From an uncultured Eubacterium sp. (GTDB lineage Bacteria > Bacillota > Clostridia > Lachnospirales > Lachnospiraceae), in contig CAJTVR010000063.1 of assembly GCA_910580075.1 (NCBI GenBank), positions 9,531-26,414 on the forward strand: a stretch of DNA of 16,884 nt, in the 5' to 3' direction. A program made the translations under genes and the position numbers. Positions 7,218 to 15,783 of the stretch are shown in pieces. The notes below the pieces were generated by a model, which worked only from the letters and a program-made list of their open reading frames with translations, was not told the origin of the DNA and did no database searches. The first letter of the stretch is position 1. Every line of letters starts with the position of its first letter.

Positions 7218-7409
7218 ATGGAAAATCATATCGCACTGACAAATGATGAAATTCACGCGATCAGGGTGGAACATTCTGAAAAAACAAAAAATCTGCCGTT
7301 TGACGAATACCGGAAACAGCTGGACACCGAAATCGCTCCCGTACTGCGCCAGCTTGAAGAATTGAAGAAAAAGAATACTAAAATAATGACAGAAGCCACA
7401 GAAAATTAA
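7218..7409 (+). CDS. Small antitoxin-like partner of the PIN protein
   Basis: A 63-aa acidic, helical protein (MENHIALTNDEIHAIRVEHS at the start, coiled-coil-like LRQLEELKKKNTKIM near the end). AGGAGG is 9 bases before the ATG and lies inside the end of the PIN gene. The NDEIHAIR...EKTKNLPFDEY stretch resembles small proteins I recall beside PIN toxins (EIHxIR...EETKxMTPEE). Toxin-first order is less usual for VapBC, where the antitoxin normally leads and carries the DNA-binding domain. Here the separate XRE gene may take the DNA-binding part. Antitoxin identity is inferred. Confidence 0.65.
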   Translation: MENHIALTNDEIHAIRVEHSEKTKNLPFDEYRKQLDTEIAPVLRQLEELKKKNTKIMTEATEN

Positions 7410-7513
7410 AACTGCAGACCTGAGACTTTTCTAAATAAAATGCGTCCTTCCAGATTTCAGTCTGCATCTTAAAACCAGCATCCGCACAGTCATATAAAAC
7501 TCATCCGGTAACA

Positions 7514-7586
7514 GCCGGGAGGAGAAACTTTTTCCTTTTTCCGTTTGCAGGCGAAACAGAAAAAGGAAAAAGTTTCTCCTCCCGGC
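7514..7586. repeat. Long palindromic repeat element between convergent genes
   Basis: Two arms of 28 bases pair perfectly (7514-7541 and 7559-7586, outer end GCCGGGAGGAG, inner part a pyrimidine run CTTTTTCCTTTTTC). After one mismatch a further GTTT/AAAC pairing narrows the loop to a few bases. It lies between the end of the rightward small antitoxin-like gene and the end of leftward ilvA. One arm with its flank recurs at 16831-16884, so this is a dispersed element and not merely a terminator, though it may end transcription in both directions. The remaining parts of 7410-7624 show no gene. Confidence 0.8.
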
Positions 7587-7624
7587 GTCCGGGAAAGCCT
7601 TCACGTATATGCCGCTTTCTTCTA

Positions 7625-8836
7625 TTAAAGATTCGTCTGAACCAGCTTCGGCCTGTAATGAAGCCTCTCTAAAGCATCCATAATCTGCTTTTTATGCTCC
7701 GGCCCGAAACTTTCCATCGTAATACGCAGCTCCACCGCTGCACTGCGGTTTGTAGATACAAACTGGTTGTGCTCGAGTTTAATGACATTGCCCTGTTCTT
7801 TTGCAATCGCATCTGCCACTTTGCACAGTTCGCCCGGCTTGTCTGGCAAAAGTACGGAAACGGTAAAAATCCGTTCGCGGAAAATAAGGCCCTGCTGTAC
7901 AACAGAACTCATTGTAATAACGTCCATATTTCCGCCGCTTAATATAGAAACCACCCGTTTTCCTTTTACATCCAGATGCCGCAGTGCTGCAACTGTCAGA
8001 AGGCCGGAATTTTCTACTACCATCTTATGATTTTCTACCATATCTAAGAACGCAACAACCAGCTCGCTGTCCGATACAGTCAGAATGCCGTCCAGATTTT
8101 TCTGAATATACGGAAAAATATTTTTACCCGGCGTCTTTACCGCTGTTCCGTCTGCGATCGTGCTGACGCCGGACAGTGTTGTGACTTTGCCTGCCTCAAA
8201 AGAAGCCTTCATGCAGGCTGCGCCTTCCGGCTCTACACCGATTACTTTTATTTTCGGATTCAAAAGTTTTGCAAGGGATGATACGCCCGTTGCAAGCCCG
8301 CCTCCCCCGACTGGTACAAGAATATATTCCACCAGCGGAAGGTCTTTAAAAATTTCCATGGCAATCGTGCCCTGTCCGGTAGCCACTGCCAGATCATCAA
8401 ACGGGTGCACAAATGTATAGCCGTGCTCCTTTGCCAGCATATAAGCATGCTCACATGCTTCATCATATACGTCGCCATGCAGCACCACTTCTGCCCCGTA
8501 GCTTTTTGTACGGTTTACTTTAATAAGCGGCGTAGTAGTCGGCATGACAATCACCGCCTTTACGCCAAAAGATTTGGCCGCATAGGCAACGCCCTGGGCA
8601 TGGTTTCCTGCAGATGCAGTAATCAGTCCTTTTTCACGCTCTTCGTTTGAAAGCGTACTGATTTTGTAATATGCGCCGCGCAGTTTGTAAGCGCCTGTAT
8701 ACTGCATGTTTTCCGGTTTCAGATACACCTTGTTTCCAGTCTGGGTACTTAAATAGTCGCTGTAAATCAGCTTGGTTTCCTGAATGACTTCCTTTACTTT
8801 CTCACTTGCTTCCTCAAATTTATCTAATGTCAGCAT
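7625..8836 (-). CDS. ilvA: Threonine ammonia-lyase (threonine dehydratase)
   Basis: A 403-aa PLP enzyme that deaminates L-threonine to 2-oxobutanoate, the first step toward isoleucine, or in threonine breakdown. The PLP lysine is Lys51 in TGAYKLRGAYYKI. SAGNHAQG (75-82) grips the substrate side, GGGGLATG (177-184) binds the PLP phosphate, and SGGN (300-303) contacts the ring. Residues about 322-400 form a single ACT-like regulatory domain (FTVSVLLPDKPGELCKVADA onward). The length matches the short Firmicute type with one ACT domain, usually annotated ilvA or tdcB; which physiological role applies cannot be told from sequence. ATG with AAGGA upstream. It lies downstream of ftsY, separated by a hairpin region. 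Confidence 0.9.
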   Translation of the reverse strand: MLTLDKFEEASEKVKEVIQETKLIYSDYLSTQTGNKVYLKPENMQYTGAYKLRGAYYKISTLSNEEREKGLITASAGNHAQGVAYAAKSFGVKAVIVMPTTTPLIKVNRTKSYGAEVVLHGDVYDEACEHAYMLAKEHGYTFVHPFDDLAVATGQGTIAMEIFKDLPLVEYILVPVGGGGLATGVSSLAKLLNPKIKVIGVEPEGAACMKASFEAGKVTTLSGVSTIADGTAVKTPGKNIFPYIQKNLDGILTVSDSELVVAFLDMVENHKMVVENSGLLTVAALRHLDVKGKRVVSILSGGNMDVITMSSVVQQGLIFRERIFTVSVLLPDKPGELCKVADAIAKEQGNVIKLEHNQFVSTNRSAAVELRITMESFGPEHKKQIMDALERLHYRPKLVQTNL

Positions 8837-8948
8837 AATGCTTTCTTTCCTTCTTTCTTTTCCGTATTGCGCCCCATGCAGTTTTTGTTTTGCGCCCTGA
8901 GTGTATCATAAAGACCCTTCAGGAGATGCGCAGCTTCGCATGCGGAAC

Positions 8949-9005
8949 AAAAAGCTGCGCCTGCCAGAAAAGCCAGGCACGGGAGTGCATGAAGCGCAGT
9001 TTTTT
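8949..9005 (-). terminator. Terminator after ftsY with a competing hairpin
   Basis: On the minus strand, CTGCGC (from 8994-8999) can pair with GCGCAG (8955-8960), with GCCTG/CAGGC pairing inside, followed by CTTTTTG. This is a plausible end for the plsX-ftsY operon. The B arm can instead pair with 8928-8936 as a 9-bp stem (GCGCAGCTT/AAGCTGCGC). On the plus strand the same arms end in TTTTTT, so it may act in both directions. Confidence 0.6.
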
Positions 9006-9946
9006 CACTCTATTTCTTCTTCCTGCTTATGAAACAGTGCATTTACGAACTGCTCCGAATCAAATTTCTGCAGATCGTCAATCGATTCCCCGACACCGAT
9101 ATATTTCACTGGAATGCCGAGTTCTGACTGAATGGCTACTGCAATGCCTCCTTTTGCCGTACCGTCCATTTTTGTGAGTACGATACCGGTAATGTCTGAA
9201 ACCTCCGAAAACTGTTTCGCCTGGTTTAATGCATTCTGTCCGGTGGTGGCATCTAAAACAACTAATGTTTCCCGGTAAGCCTGGGAATATTCGCGCTCTA
9301 AAATCCGGTCTATTTTCTTTAATTCTTCCATCAGGTTCTTTTTGTTATGCAGACGTCCGGCAGTATCACATAAAAGTACATCGGCATTTCTTGCCCTGGC
9401 AGCTGCGGCGGCATCATATACTACAGAAGCCGGGTCTGCGCCTTCCTGCCCGCCAATCATTTCCACGCCGGCACGGTCAGCCCATTCTGCGAGCTGGTCG
9501 CCTGCAGCGGCCCGGAATGTATCTGCTGCGGCTATTACGACCTTTTTGCCCTGGTCTTTTAGTTTTCCGGCCAGTTTTCCTACGGTAGTTGTCTTTCCGA
9601 CGCCGTTTACCCCGATGACCAGTACGACTGAACGCTCCTGTTCAAACTGGTAAGCGGCTTCTCCTAAGGCCATCTGGTCTTTGATGCTGTTTACAAGCAG
9701 CTCTCTGCAGGCAGCCGGGTCTTTGATATGTTCTTCTTTCACACGGGCCTTTAGATTTTCAATAATCGAGGATACGGCTTTTACGCCCAGGTCACCCATG
9801 ACAAGTATTTCTTCTATTTCTTCATAAAATTCGTCGTCTATTTTGGAAAATCCGCTGAACACGGCATCAATTCCCGCTGCAATGTTGTCACGTGTTTTTG
9901 TCAGCCCGTCTACCAGACGCTTAAAAAACCCTTTTTTTTCTCCCAT
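9005..9946 (-). CDS. ftsY: Signal recognition particle receptor FtsY
   Basis: A 313-aa SRP GTPase that docks ribosome-SRP complexes at the membrane for insertion of membrane proteins. After a short N-terminal helix and N domain come the G elements: GVNGVGKTTT (112-121), DTFRAAAGDQL (142-152), DTAGRLHNKK (194-203), TKMDGTAKGG (258-267) and the closing GVGESIDDLQKF (284-295). The acidic A domain seen in E. coli FtsY is absent, as is common in Firmicutes. ATG is preceded by AAGGAGGG. It follows smc after 47 bases and is probably the last gene of the plsX-acpP-rnc-smc-ftsY unit. Confidence 0.95.
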   Translation of the reverse strand: MGEKKGFFKRLVDGLTKTRDNIAAGIDAVFSGFSKIDDEFYEEIEEILVMGDLGVKAVSSIIENLKARVKEEHIKDPAACRELLVNSIKDQMALGEAAYQFEQERSVVLVIGVNGVGKTTTVGKLAGKLKDQGKKVVIAAADTFRAAAGDQLAEWADRAGVEMIGGQEGADPASVVYDAAAAARARNADVLLCDTAGRLHNKKNLMEELKKIDRILEREYSQAYRETLVVLDATTGQNALNQAKQFSEVSDITGIVLTKMDGTAKGGIAVAIQSELGIPVKYIGVGESIDDLQKFDSEQFVNALFHKQEEEIE

Positions 9947-9993
9947 ATATTTTCCCTCCTTATACAGGTATCCGTGTCATGCACTGCGGACTG

Positions 9994-12900
9994 CTATTTC
10001 AGTTCGCGCTCCACAAGACTTACCGAAACAAGCGCTGACACACCTTTTTCCTGCATGGTAATTCCGTACAGCCTGTCTGCGGCTGCCATCGTTCCTCTTC
10101 TGTGGGTTATCACTATAAACTGCGTGTTCTGTGTCAGCTTATGTAAATATTTTGCAAACCGGTCCACATTGCTGTCGTCAAGCGCAGCTTCAATTTCGTC
10201 TAACAGGCAGAACGGAGACGGTTTGAGATTCTGAATGGCAAACAGCAGTGCAATTGCGGTCAGAGATTTTTCCCCGCCGGACAGCTGCATCATATTCTGC
10301 AGTTTTTTGCCTGGCGGATGCGCAATGATGCGGATGCCGCATTCCAGAATGTCCTCTTCTTCCACCAGCTCAAGCGTTCCTTTGCCGCCGCCAAACAGCT
10401 GTTTGAATGCTTTGTCAAACTCTCTTTGGATATCCGCAAATTTTTCAGCAAACTGTCTGCGCATTCCGGTATCGAGTTCGTCAATCAGCTGCAGCAGTGT
10501 CTGTTCGGCCTGCACGAGGTCGTCATGCTGCGTTTTGAGAAATCCGTACCGTTCAGATACTTCTTTGTATTCTTCAATCGCATTTACATTTACATCACCG
10601 AGTTTTCTGATCTCATCCTTAGTCTGCACAATCAGCTGCTTTGTCTTTACCGGGTCCTGAAACTGCTCGTCCCGCAGCTCCATGGCATTGTGAGGCGTCA
10701 GTTCATATTCCGTCCACATGTAATTCGTCTGGGATTCTTTTGCATCTTCTAATTTTTCTTTCTGGCTGTTTAAGCGGAAGATTTCTTTATCCAGCCTGTT
10801 TGTGTGTCCGGATAGTTCCTCCCTCTTTTGAAACGAATGTTTCTGCCTTGCAGCTGTCTCTTCTTTTAACTGCTGCCTCTGCGCAAGCGTCTGTTCCAGA
10901 AGGCTGCCTTTATTTCCGGCTTCCTCTGCTCTTTTTTTCAGTTTTTCAATTTCCTGTTCTTTGAAAACAACGTCTTCGTCTGCCTGTTTTGCGCCGCTTT
11001 CCAGCTGTAACAGCTCTTCATCCAGCTTTGCCAGCTCTGCGTCTATACGTTTCAGGTTTTCCTGAATAAAGCCTGTCTGCTGGGTAAAGTTTGCCTCTTC
11101 CAGCTGAATCTGGGACAGTGTCTGTGCAGCCTGCTGTTCTTCCTGTGTCAGCTGTTCCAAAGACTCCTGAGCATCAGCTGCAGCTTTCTGAATAGCTGCC
11201 TCTTTTTGTGCAAGTGCTTCCAGTTTCTGCTCCGCCTGGTTTTTATCTTCACTGGCTTTTGCCTTCTGCTGATTGAGTTCTGCTGTTTCTGCCGCTAAAG
11301 CTGCAGCTGCTTTTTCGCCTTCATATTTCTGTTCCAGAACACGGTCTAAATTCATTTTTGCCGCATTCTGCTCCAGATATGCTTCCTGGATTTTTGTTTT
11401 ATAACTTTCTTCTTCTTTGCGTAAAAGCTCCTGGTCAGCCTGAATTGTCTGTATCTGATGCTGCAGGCTTTCCCGCCTGCCGGTCAGGTCCTCAAGCTGC
11501 GATTTTAACTCGTCAATTTCCCTTTTGCGTCCGAGCAGATTGCTGCTGTTGCGGAAGGCACCGCCGGAAATAGACCCTCCAGGACTTAAATGTTCCCCTT
11601 CCAGCGTTACAATATGCAGCGAATAGTTAAATTCTCTTGCAAGCGCCACTGCATGGTCAATATGATCCGCTACAATAACACGGCCCAGCAAATATGCCAT
11701 AATGCCTTCATACGCCGGATCTGTCTTTACAAGCGTATTAGCCATGCCGATGACACCCTCATAAGAAAGCGCCCGTTCATTGCGGTTCATGCTCCTTTGG
11801 CGGACACTCGTTAAAGGCAGAAAGGTCGCACGGCCGTATTTATTTTCTTTTAAATACTGCACCATCCGTTTGGCTGTTTCCTCATCTTCTGTTACAATAT
11901 TCTGAATACTTCCGCCCAGAGCTGTTTCAATGGCTGTTTCGTATTTTTTATCTGTCTTTATTAAATCTGCCACAACTCCGTGAATACCCGGCTCCTTCTG
12001 CCTGCATTCCATAATGCGGCGGATGCTGTTTCCATAACCGTCATAACGTTCTGCAATATTTCGCAATGTCTCCAGTCTGGACTGCACTTTATGAAAACCA
12101 GTCATCGTCAGTTCCAGTTCCTTTAGCGCTGCTTCTTTTTTCTGGTGCTGCGTGTGCCGCAGACGGATGCTGTCCTGTTCCCGTTCTTTTAGCTGTGCCG
12201 CCTGTGTCTCCAGATCTTTAAGATTTCGTCTGTATTTTTCGATAACTGCTTCTAAATCTGCTTCTTCGCTCTTTCTGCGCAGTTTCCGCTGGTTTAATTT
12301 TGCGGTACGGATATTAATCTGCTCTAATACCATATCATACCGCTGCAGTTCCCCCTTTACGGATCCTTTCTGGTTTAACAGGTCGATGATTTCATTTTTC
12401 CCCTGATCGATGATTCCATTACAGGATGCAATACGGCTTTTTATTTTTTCAAACTGCTCTTTCGCCGCAGACTGCCTGTCTGCAATCTCACTGCTTTGTG
12501 ATTTCAGCCCGTTTTTTTGTTCTTCATATTCCTTCCTGCTGTCTGACCGTTCTTTTTTATCTTTTTCAATGGCTTCTTTGCGGTTTAAATAATGTTCCTG
12601 TGACATGCGGGCTGTATGAATCTGTTCAATGAAGACGTTGACCTCGCCTTCCAGCCTGCCTTTTTCAAGGGCACAGTCACGAATGTCGTCCCGAAGTCCA
12701 GTGATTTCCGCTTCCAACTGATCTAAACGCCCGGCAAGCCTTTCGTATTCTGCCCCTGCCTGATCAGACTCTGCCCGGGCTTCTTTTAACTGCCTGTCTG
12801 CAATCTGGTATTTTTCCTGAATTTCTGCAAGCTGCTTATCATTGCGCTGCATGTCTGCCAGAAACAGGTTTACTTCAAATATTTTCAGCTCATCTTTTTT

Positions 12901-13551
12901 GCGGATATAGATTTTTGCCTTTTGTGCCTGACGCTCTAACGGAACGACCCGGTGCTCGAGTTCTGATAAAATATCATGAATACGCACCATATTTTCCCGC
13001 TCATGCTCCAGTTTTTTCTGGGCTGTGGCTTTGCGCCTTTTAAATTTCACAATGCCTGCTGCTTCGTCAAACAGTTCCCTTCGTTCTTCCGGCTTGCCGC
13101 TTAGAATACGTTCAATCTGGCCCTGTCCGATAATAGAATAGCCTTCCTTGCCGATACCGGTATCATAAAAAAGCTCCGCCACATCTTTCAGGCGGCACAC
13201 ACTGCCGTTTAAAAGATATTCGCTTTCTCCCGAACGGTATACACGTCTTGCAACCGTTACTTCCTCATATTCTACCGGAAGCATATGGTCTGTATTATCC
13301 AGTGTAATCGCTACAAACGCATAACTGACCGGCCTGCGGTTCTGTGTGCCTGCAAAAATAACGTCCTGCATGCTGGCCCCGCGCAGCTGCTTTGCGCTCT
13401 GTTCTCCGAGCACCCACCTGACTGCATCGGCCACGTTGCTCTTTCCGCTGCCGTTGGGCCCTACAATTCCTGTAATTCCATTGTGAAAATCAAACACAAT
13501 TTTATTTGCGAAGGACTTAAAACCATGCACTTCGATACTTTTTAAATACAT
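9994..13551 (-). CDS. smc: Chromosome segregation protein SMC
   Basis: A 1185-aa condensin ATPase, of normal length, that with ScpA/ScpB organises and helps separate the nucleoid. Walker A GPNGSGKSNV is at 31-40, the Q-loop IGQGQ near 141-145, a first coiled coil from about 165 to 500, a hinge at about 520-670 with the conserved SPGGSISGGAF close, a second coiled coil to about 1020, then the signature LSGGEKS (1090-1096) and Walker B CLLDEIEAALDD (Asp1118, Glu1119). All ATPase motifs are intact. ATG with GGAGG just upstream. The gene follows rnc with a 15-base gap, as usual in Clostridia. Confidence 0.97.
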   Translation of the reverse strand: MYLKSIEVHGFKSFANKIVFDFHNGITGIVGPNGSGKSNVADAVRWVLGEQSAKQLRGASMQDVIFAGTQNRRPVSYAFVAITLDNTDHMLPVEYEEVTVARRVYRSGESEYLLNGSVCRLKDVAELFYDTGIGKEGYSIIGQGQIERILSGKPEERRELFDEAAGIVKFKRRKATAQKKLEHERENMVRIHDILSELEHRVVPLERQAQKAKIYIRKKDELKIFEVNLFLADMQRNDKQLAEIQEKYQIADRQLKEARAESDQAGAEYERLAGRLDQLEAEITGLRDDIRDCALEKGRLEGEVNVFIEQIHTARMSQEHYLNRKEAIEKDKKERSDSRKEYEEQKNGLKSQSSEIADRQSAAKEQFEKIKSRIASCNGIIDQGKNEIIDLLNQKGSVKGELQRYDMVLEQINIRTAKLNQRKLRRKSEEADLEAVIEKYRRNLKDLETQAAQLKEREQDSIRLRHTQHQKKEAALKELELTMTGFHKVQSRLETLRNIAERYDGYGNSIRRIMECRQKEPGIHGVVADLIKTDKKYETAIETALGGSIQNIVTEDEETAKRMVQYLKENKYGRATFLPLTSVRQRSMNRNERALSYEGVIGMANTLVKTDPAYEGIMAYLLGRVIVADHIDHAVALAREFNYSLHIVTLEGEHLSPGGSISGGAFRNSSNLLGRKREIDELKSQLEDLTGRRESLQHQIQTIQADQELLRKEEESYKTKIQEAYLEQNAAKMNLDRVLEQKYEGEKAAAALAAETAELNQQKAKASEDKNQAEQKLEALAQKEAAIQKAAADAQESLEQLTQEEQQAAQTLSQIQLEEANFTQQTGFIQENLKRIDAELAKLDEELLQLESGAKQADEDVVFKEQEIEKLKKRAEEAGNKGSLLEQTLAQRQQLKEETAARQKHSFQKREELSGHTNRLDKEIFRLNSQKEKLEDAKESQTNYMWTEYELTPHNAMELRDEQFQDPVKTKQLIVQTKDEIRKLGDVNVNAIEEYKEVSERYGFLKTQHDDLVQAEQTLLQLIDELDTGMRRQFAEKFADIQREFDKAFKQLFGGGKGTLELVEEEDILECGIRIIAHPPGKKLQNMMQLSGGEKSLTAIALLFAIQNLKPSPFCLLDEIEAALDDSNVDRFAKYLHKLTQNTQFIVITHRRGTMAAADRLYGITMQEKGVSALVSVSLVERELK

Positions 13552-13566
13552 TATTTCCTCCGCGTG

Positions 13567-14247
13567 CTACTCTTTCAGCTGTACCAGGGCATGATATGCT
13601 GCTTCCTGTTCGGCTGCCTTTTTTGTATGGCCCTCTCCCCTGCTCACGATGTTTCCGCCAATGCTGAGCTCTACCGTGAACAGTTTGTCATGGTCCGGTC
13701 CGCTTTCCCCGATGAGTTTGTATTCCATGGCTCCTAAATTCTGCCCCTGGACTGTTTCCTGCAGGATAGTCTTGCTATCATAAAAGAGCTGCTTATGCGC
13801 AATATCCGTCAGTATGAATTTCAAAATAAACTCTTTCGCACTAGCAAAACCACCATCCAGGTATACTGCTCCGATTACTGCCTCTAAAGTGTCCGATAAA
13901 ATTGAATTGCGCTGCCTGCCGCCCGTGCGTTCTTCCCCTCTGCCAAGCAGGATGTAATCGCCCAGATGCATGTCCTTTGTACAGTATGCAAGCGTCGGCT
14001 CACAGACCAGGCTGGCACGCATTTTGGTCAGTTCTCCTTCTGGAAGATCCGGAAAGAGATGATACAGGTATTCGCTTGATACGATTTCAAGCACTGCATC
14101 GCCTAAAAACTCCAGCCTTTCATTGTCGGAATGTTTTTTCATCCGTTTTTCATTTGCATAGGAGCTGTGGGTCAGTGCCTGCACTAAAAGCCCGTCCTGC
14201 TTAAACTGATATCCTATGACCTCTTGAAATTCCAGCTGTTTTCTCAT
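13567..14247 (-). CDS. rnc: Ribonuclease III
   Basis: A 226-aa double-strand-specific endoribonuclease that processes rRNA precursors and structured mRNAs. The signature ERLEFLGDAVLE (43-54) carries the catalytic acidic cluster, with Asp119 and Glu122 in SDTLEAVIGAVYLDGG. The C-terminal dsRNA-binding domain spans about 157-225 (TKKAAEQEAAYHAL). The start chosen is the ATG at 14247 with GAGGAAAT just upstream; an in-frame upstream start would place the hairpin at 14271-14312 inside the coding region and adds 16 residues unlike the family. The 16-bp leader hairpin may be its own cleavage site. Confidence 0.95.
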   Translation of the reverse strand: MRKQLEFQEVIGYQFKQDGLLVQALTHSSYANEKRMKKHSDNERLEFLGDAVLEIVSSEYLYHLFPDLPEGELTKMRASLVCEPTLAYCTKDMHLGDYILLGRGEERTGGRQRNSILSDTLEAVIGAVYLDGGFASAKEFILKFILTDIAHKQLFYDSKTILQETVQGQNLGAMEYKLIGESGPDHDKLFTVELSIGGNIVSRGEGHTKKAAEQEAAYHALVQLKE

Positions 14248-14270
14248 ATTTCCTCGCTTTCTAAAACTGC

Positions 14271-14312
14271 AAGGGTGTTTTAAAACAACAGCCATCGTCT
14301 CAAAACACCCTT
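14271..14312 (-). promoter_or_regulatory. Leader hairpin ahead of rnc
   Basis: On the minus strand AAGGGTGTTTTGAGAC pairs with GTTTTAAAACACCCTT: 11 perfect pairs plus 5 more including two G-U, with a 10-base loop. It begins 5 bases after the acpP stop and ends about 23 bases before the rnc start. No T run follows, so it is not a usual terminator. RNase III in several bacteria cleaves a hairpin in its own leader; this would be a natural counterpart. Confidence 0.6.
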
Positions 14313-14317
14313 AAAGG

Positions 14318-14548
14318 TTAGTTCAATGCATTTTTAATCTGTTCTACAGCATCGCCTACAGTTGCAATCTTTTCTGCTTCTTCATTGGCGATTTCGATAT
14401 CAAATTCTTCTTCAATGCCCATAATAATCTGGAAAATATCCAGAGAATCGGCACCAAGGTCGTCAACAAAAGTTGTATCCATTGTGATTTCTTCTTCATC
14501 GACATTTAATACTTCTGCGACGATTTTTTTGATTTTTTCGAATTCCAT
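14318..14548 (-). CDS. acpP: Acyl carrier protein
   Basis: A 76-aa acidic protein that carries growing fatty acyl chains on a 4'-phosphopantetheine arm. The attachment Ser35 sits in DDLGADSLDIFQ, followed by the usual helix II/III sequence (MGIEEEFDIEIANEEAEKIA). The start is the ATG at 14548, with AGGAGG 11 bases upstream; an eight-residue upstream extension would overlap that ribosome site. It follows plsX after 30 bases, linking phosphate acyltransferase with its acyl donor carrier. Confidence 0.95.
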   Translation of the reverse strand: MEFEKIKKIVAEVLNVDEEEITMDTTFVDDLGADSLDIFQIIMGIEEEFDIEIANEEAEKIATVGDAVEQIKNALN

Positions 14549-14578
14549 GATGACTCTTTCCTCCTTTACCACTATGCT

Positions 14579-15613
14579 CTATATGGACTTCCCTGATTCA
14601 GGCGGCAGCTCTTTGGCAAACTGCCCGCTGATTTTTTCATTGATCTTCTGTCTTGAAAAATTCACACACTGAATCACAGAATGTTTTACCTCGGGCGCTT
14701 TCGCACTCCCATGGGTTTTGACCACCAGCCCCTTTAACCCAAGCATTGGCGCTCCGCCATACTTAGACGCATCGAAGTCCTTCAGTGTCGCCTTTAAGGC
14801 AGGCTTAATAAGCGCTGCGCCAATCTTTGTCCGCAGAGATGTCATCAGTGACTTTTTCACTTCTCTAAGAAGCATGGAGCTGGTACCTTCAAAAAGTTTT
14901 AAGATGACATTTCCGACAAACGCTTCACATACAATGACATCTGCCGCTCCGTATGGTATGTCCCGTGCCTCAATGCTGCCTGTAAAATGAATATCCCTGC
15001 ATTCCTTTAAAAGCGGCATCGTTTCTTTTACCAGGGCATTTCCTTTTTCTTCTTCTGCCCCGATATTTACAATTGCTACCCGCGGATTTTTCACTCCCAT
15101 AACATGCTGCATATAAATAGATCCCATTTTTGCAAACTGTACCAGGTGAGAAGCCCTTGCGTCCACATTAGCCCCGCAGTCAATTAACAGGGATACGCCT
15201 TTTGCTGTCGGAATCAGAGGCGCTAACGGCGGGCGTTCCACGCCTTTTAGTCTTCCTACAATCAGCTGCCCTCCTGCCAGTACGGCTCCGGTGCTGCCTG
15301 CAGAAACAAAAGCATCTGCTTCCCCATGCTTTAACATCGTAAGGCCGGTTACAATCGAAGAATTTTTCTTTTTGCGGATGGCTGCTACCGGCGGCTCTGC
15401 CATTTCGATGACCTCTTCGGCAAATACACACCTGACACGGTTTTTATCATAAGGATACTTTTGCAGCTCCGCTTCTAACGGTTTCTGCTGTCCGGTAAAA
15501 ATCAGTGTCAGATTATTCTGCTCGTCTAAGGCCTGCAAAGCCCCTTTTACAATTTCTCCTGGTGCGTTGTCTCCGCCCATTGCATCGACGACTACCCTTA
15601 CATTTGTACTCAT
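14579..15613 (-). CDS. plsX: Phosphate acyltransferase PlsX
   Basis: A 344-aa enzyme that makes acyl-phosphate from acyl-ACP for PlsY in phospholipid synthesis. Hallmarks: VVVDAMGGDNAP near the start, AGSTGAVLAGG (105-115), IDCGANVDAR (144-153), NIGAEEEKGN (183-192) and the C-terminal GAPMLGLKG with the following KTHGSA. The length is standard. ATG with AGGAGG five bases upstream. It opens the plsX-acpP-rnc-smc-ftsY unit behind its own promoter. No FapR-type palindrome was recognised in its leader. Confidence 0.95.
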   Translation of the reverse strand: MSTNVRVVVDAMGGDNAPGEIVKGALQALDEQNNLTLIFTGQQKPLEAELQKYPYDKNRVRCVFAEEVIEMAEPPVAAIRKKKNSSIVTGLTMLKHGEADAFVSAGSTGAVLAGGQLIVGRLKGVERPPLAPLIPTAKGVSLLIDCGANVDARASHLVQFAKMGSIYMQHVMGVKNPRVAIVNIGAEEEKGNALVKETMPLLKECRDIHFTGSIEARDIPYGAADVIVCEAFVGNVILKLFEGTSSMLLREVKKSLMTSLRTKIGAALIKPALKATLKDFDASKYGGAPMLGLKGLVVKTHGSAKAPEVKHSVIQCVNFSRQKINEKISGQFAKELPPESGKSI

Positions 15614-15696
15614 GTGGACCTCCTGTCTGATTGCTTGATTGAGATTTTTCCGCCGCCATGCATGGGACTGCCATACACTGGTAACAAATCATTTAC

Positions 15697-15725
15697 AATA
15701 TACTATATGTGATTCTATAAATCAA
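15697..15725 (-). promoter_or_regulatory. Promoter of the plsX operon
   Basis: TTGATT (15720-15725) and TATATT (15697-15702) on the minus strand, 17 bases apart, in an AT-rich patch. The leader would be about 75 bases. Boxes are one or two bases off consensus. Confidence 0.6.
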
Positions 15726-15783
15726 TATAAATTTTTATTATGAAGAGATTCTGCTGCCAGGAAAGGCATCCGTTCAGGCAGGT

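Noticed and set aside
7514..7586. CRISPR-like repeat
   Set aside because: It is a single palindrome, not a series of repeats with spacers; no cas gene is near.
8880..8920. ilvA promoter with TATGAT as -10
   Set aside because: No acceptable -35 box at 16-18 bases; left unannotated.
12152..12406. Ser/Phe-rich rightward frame inside smc
   Set aside because: It is the mirror of the smc coiled coil; such biased frames are normal opposite Glu/Lys/Gln-rich coding.
14248..14295. Sixteen-residue N-terminal extension of RNase III
   Set aside because: The ribosome site and family alignment favour the ATG at 14247, and the extension would encode part of a hairpin.
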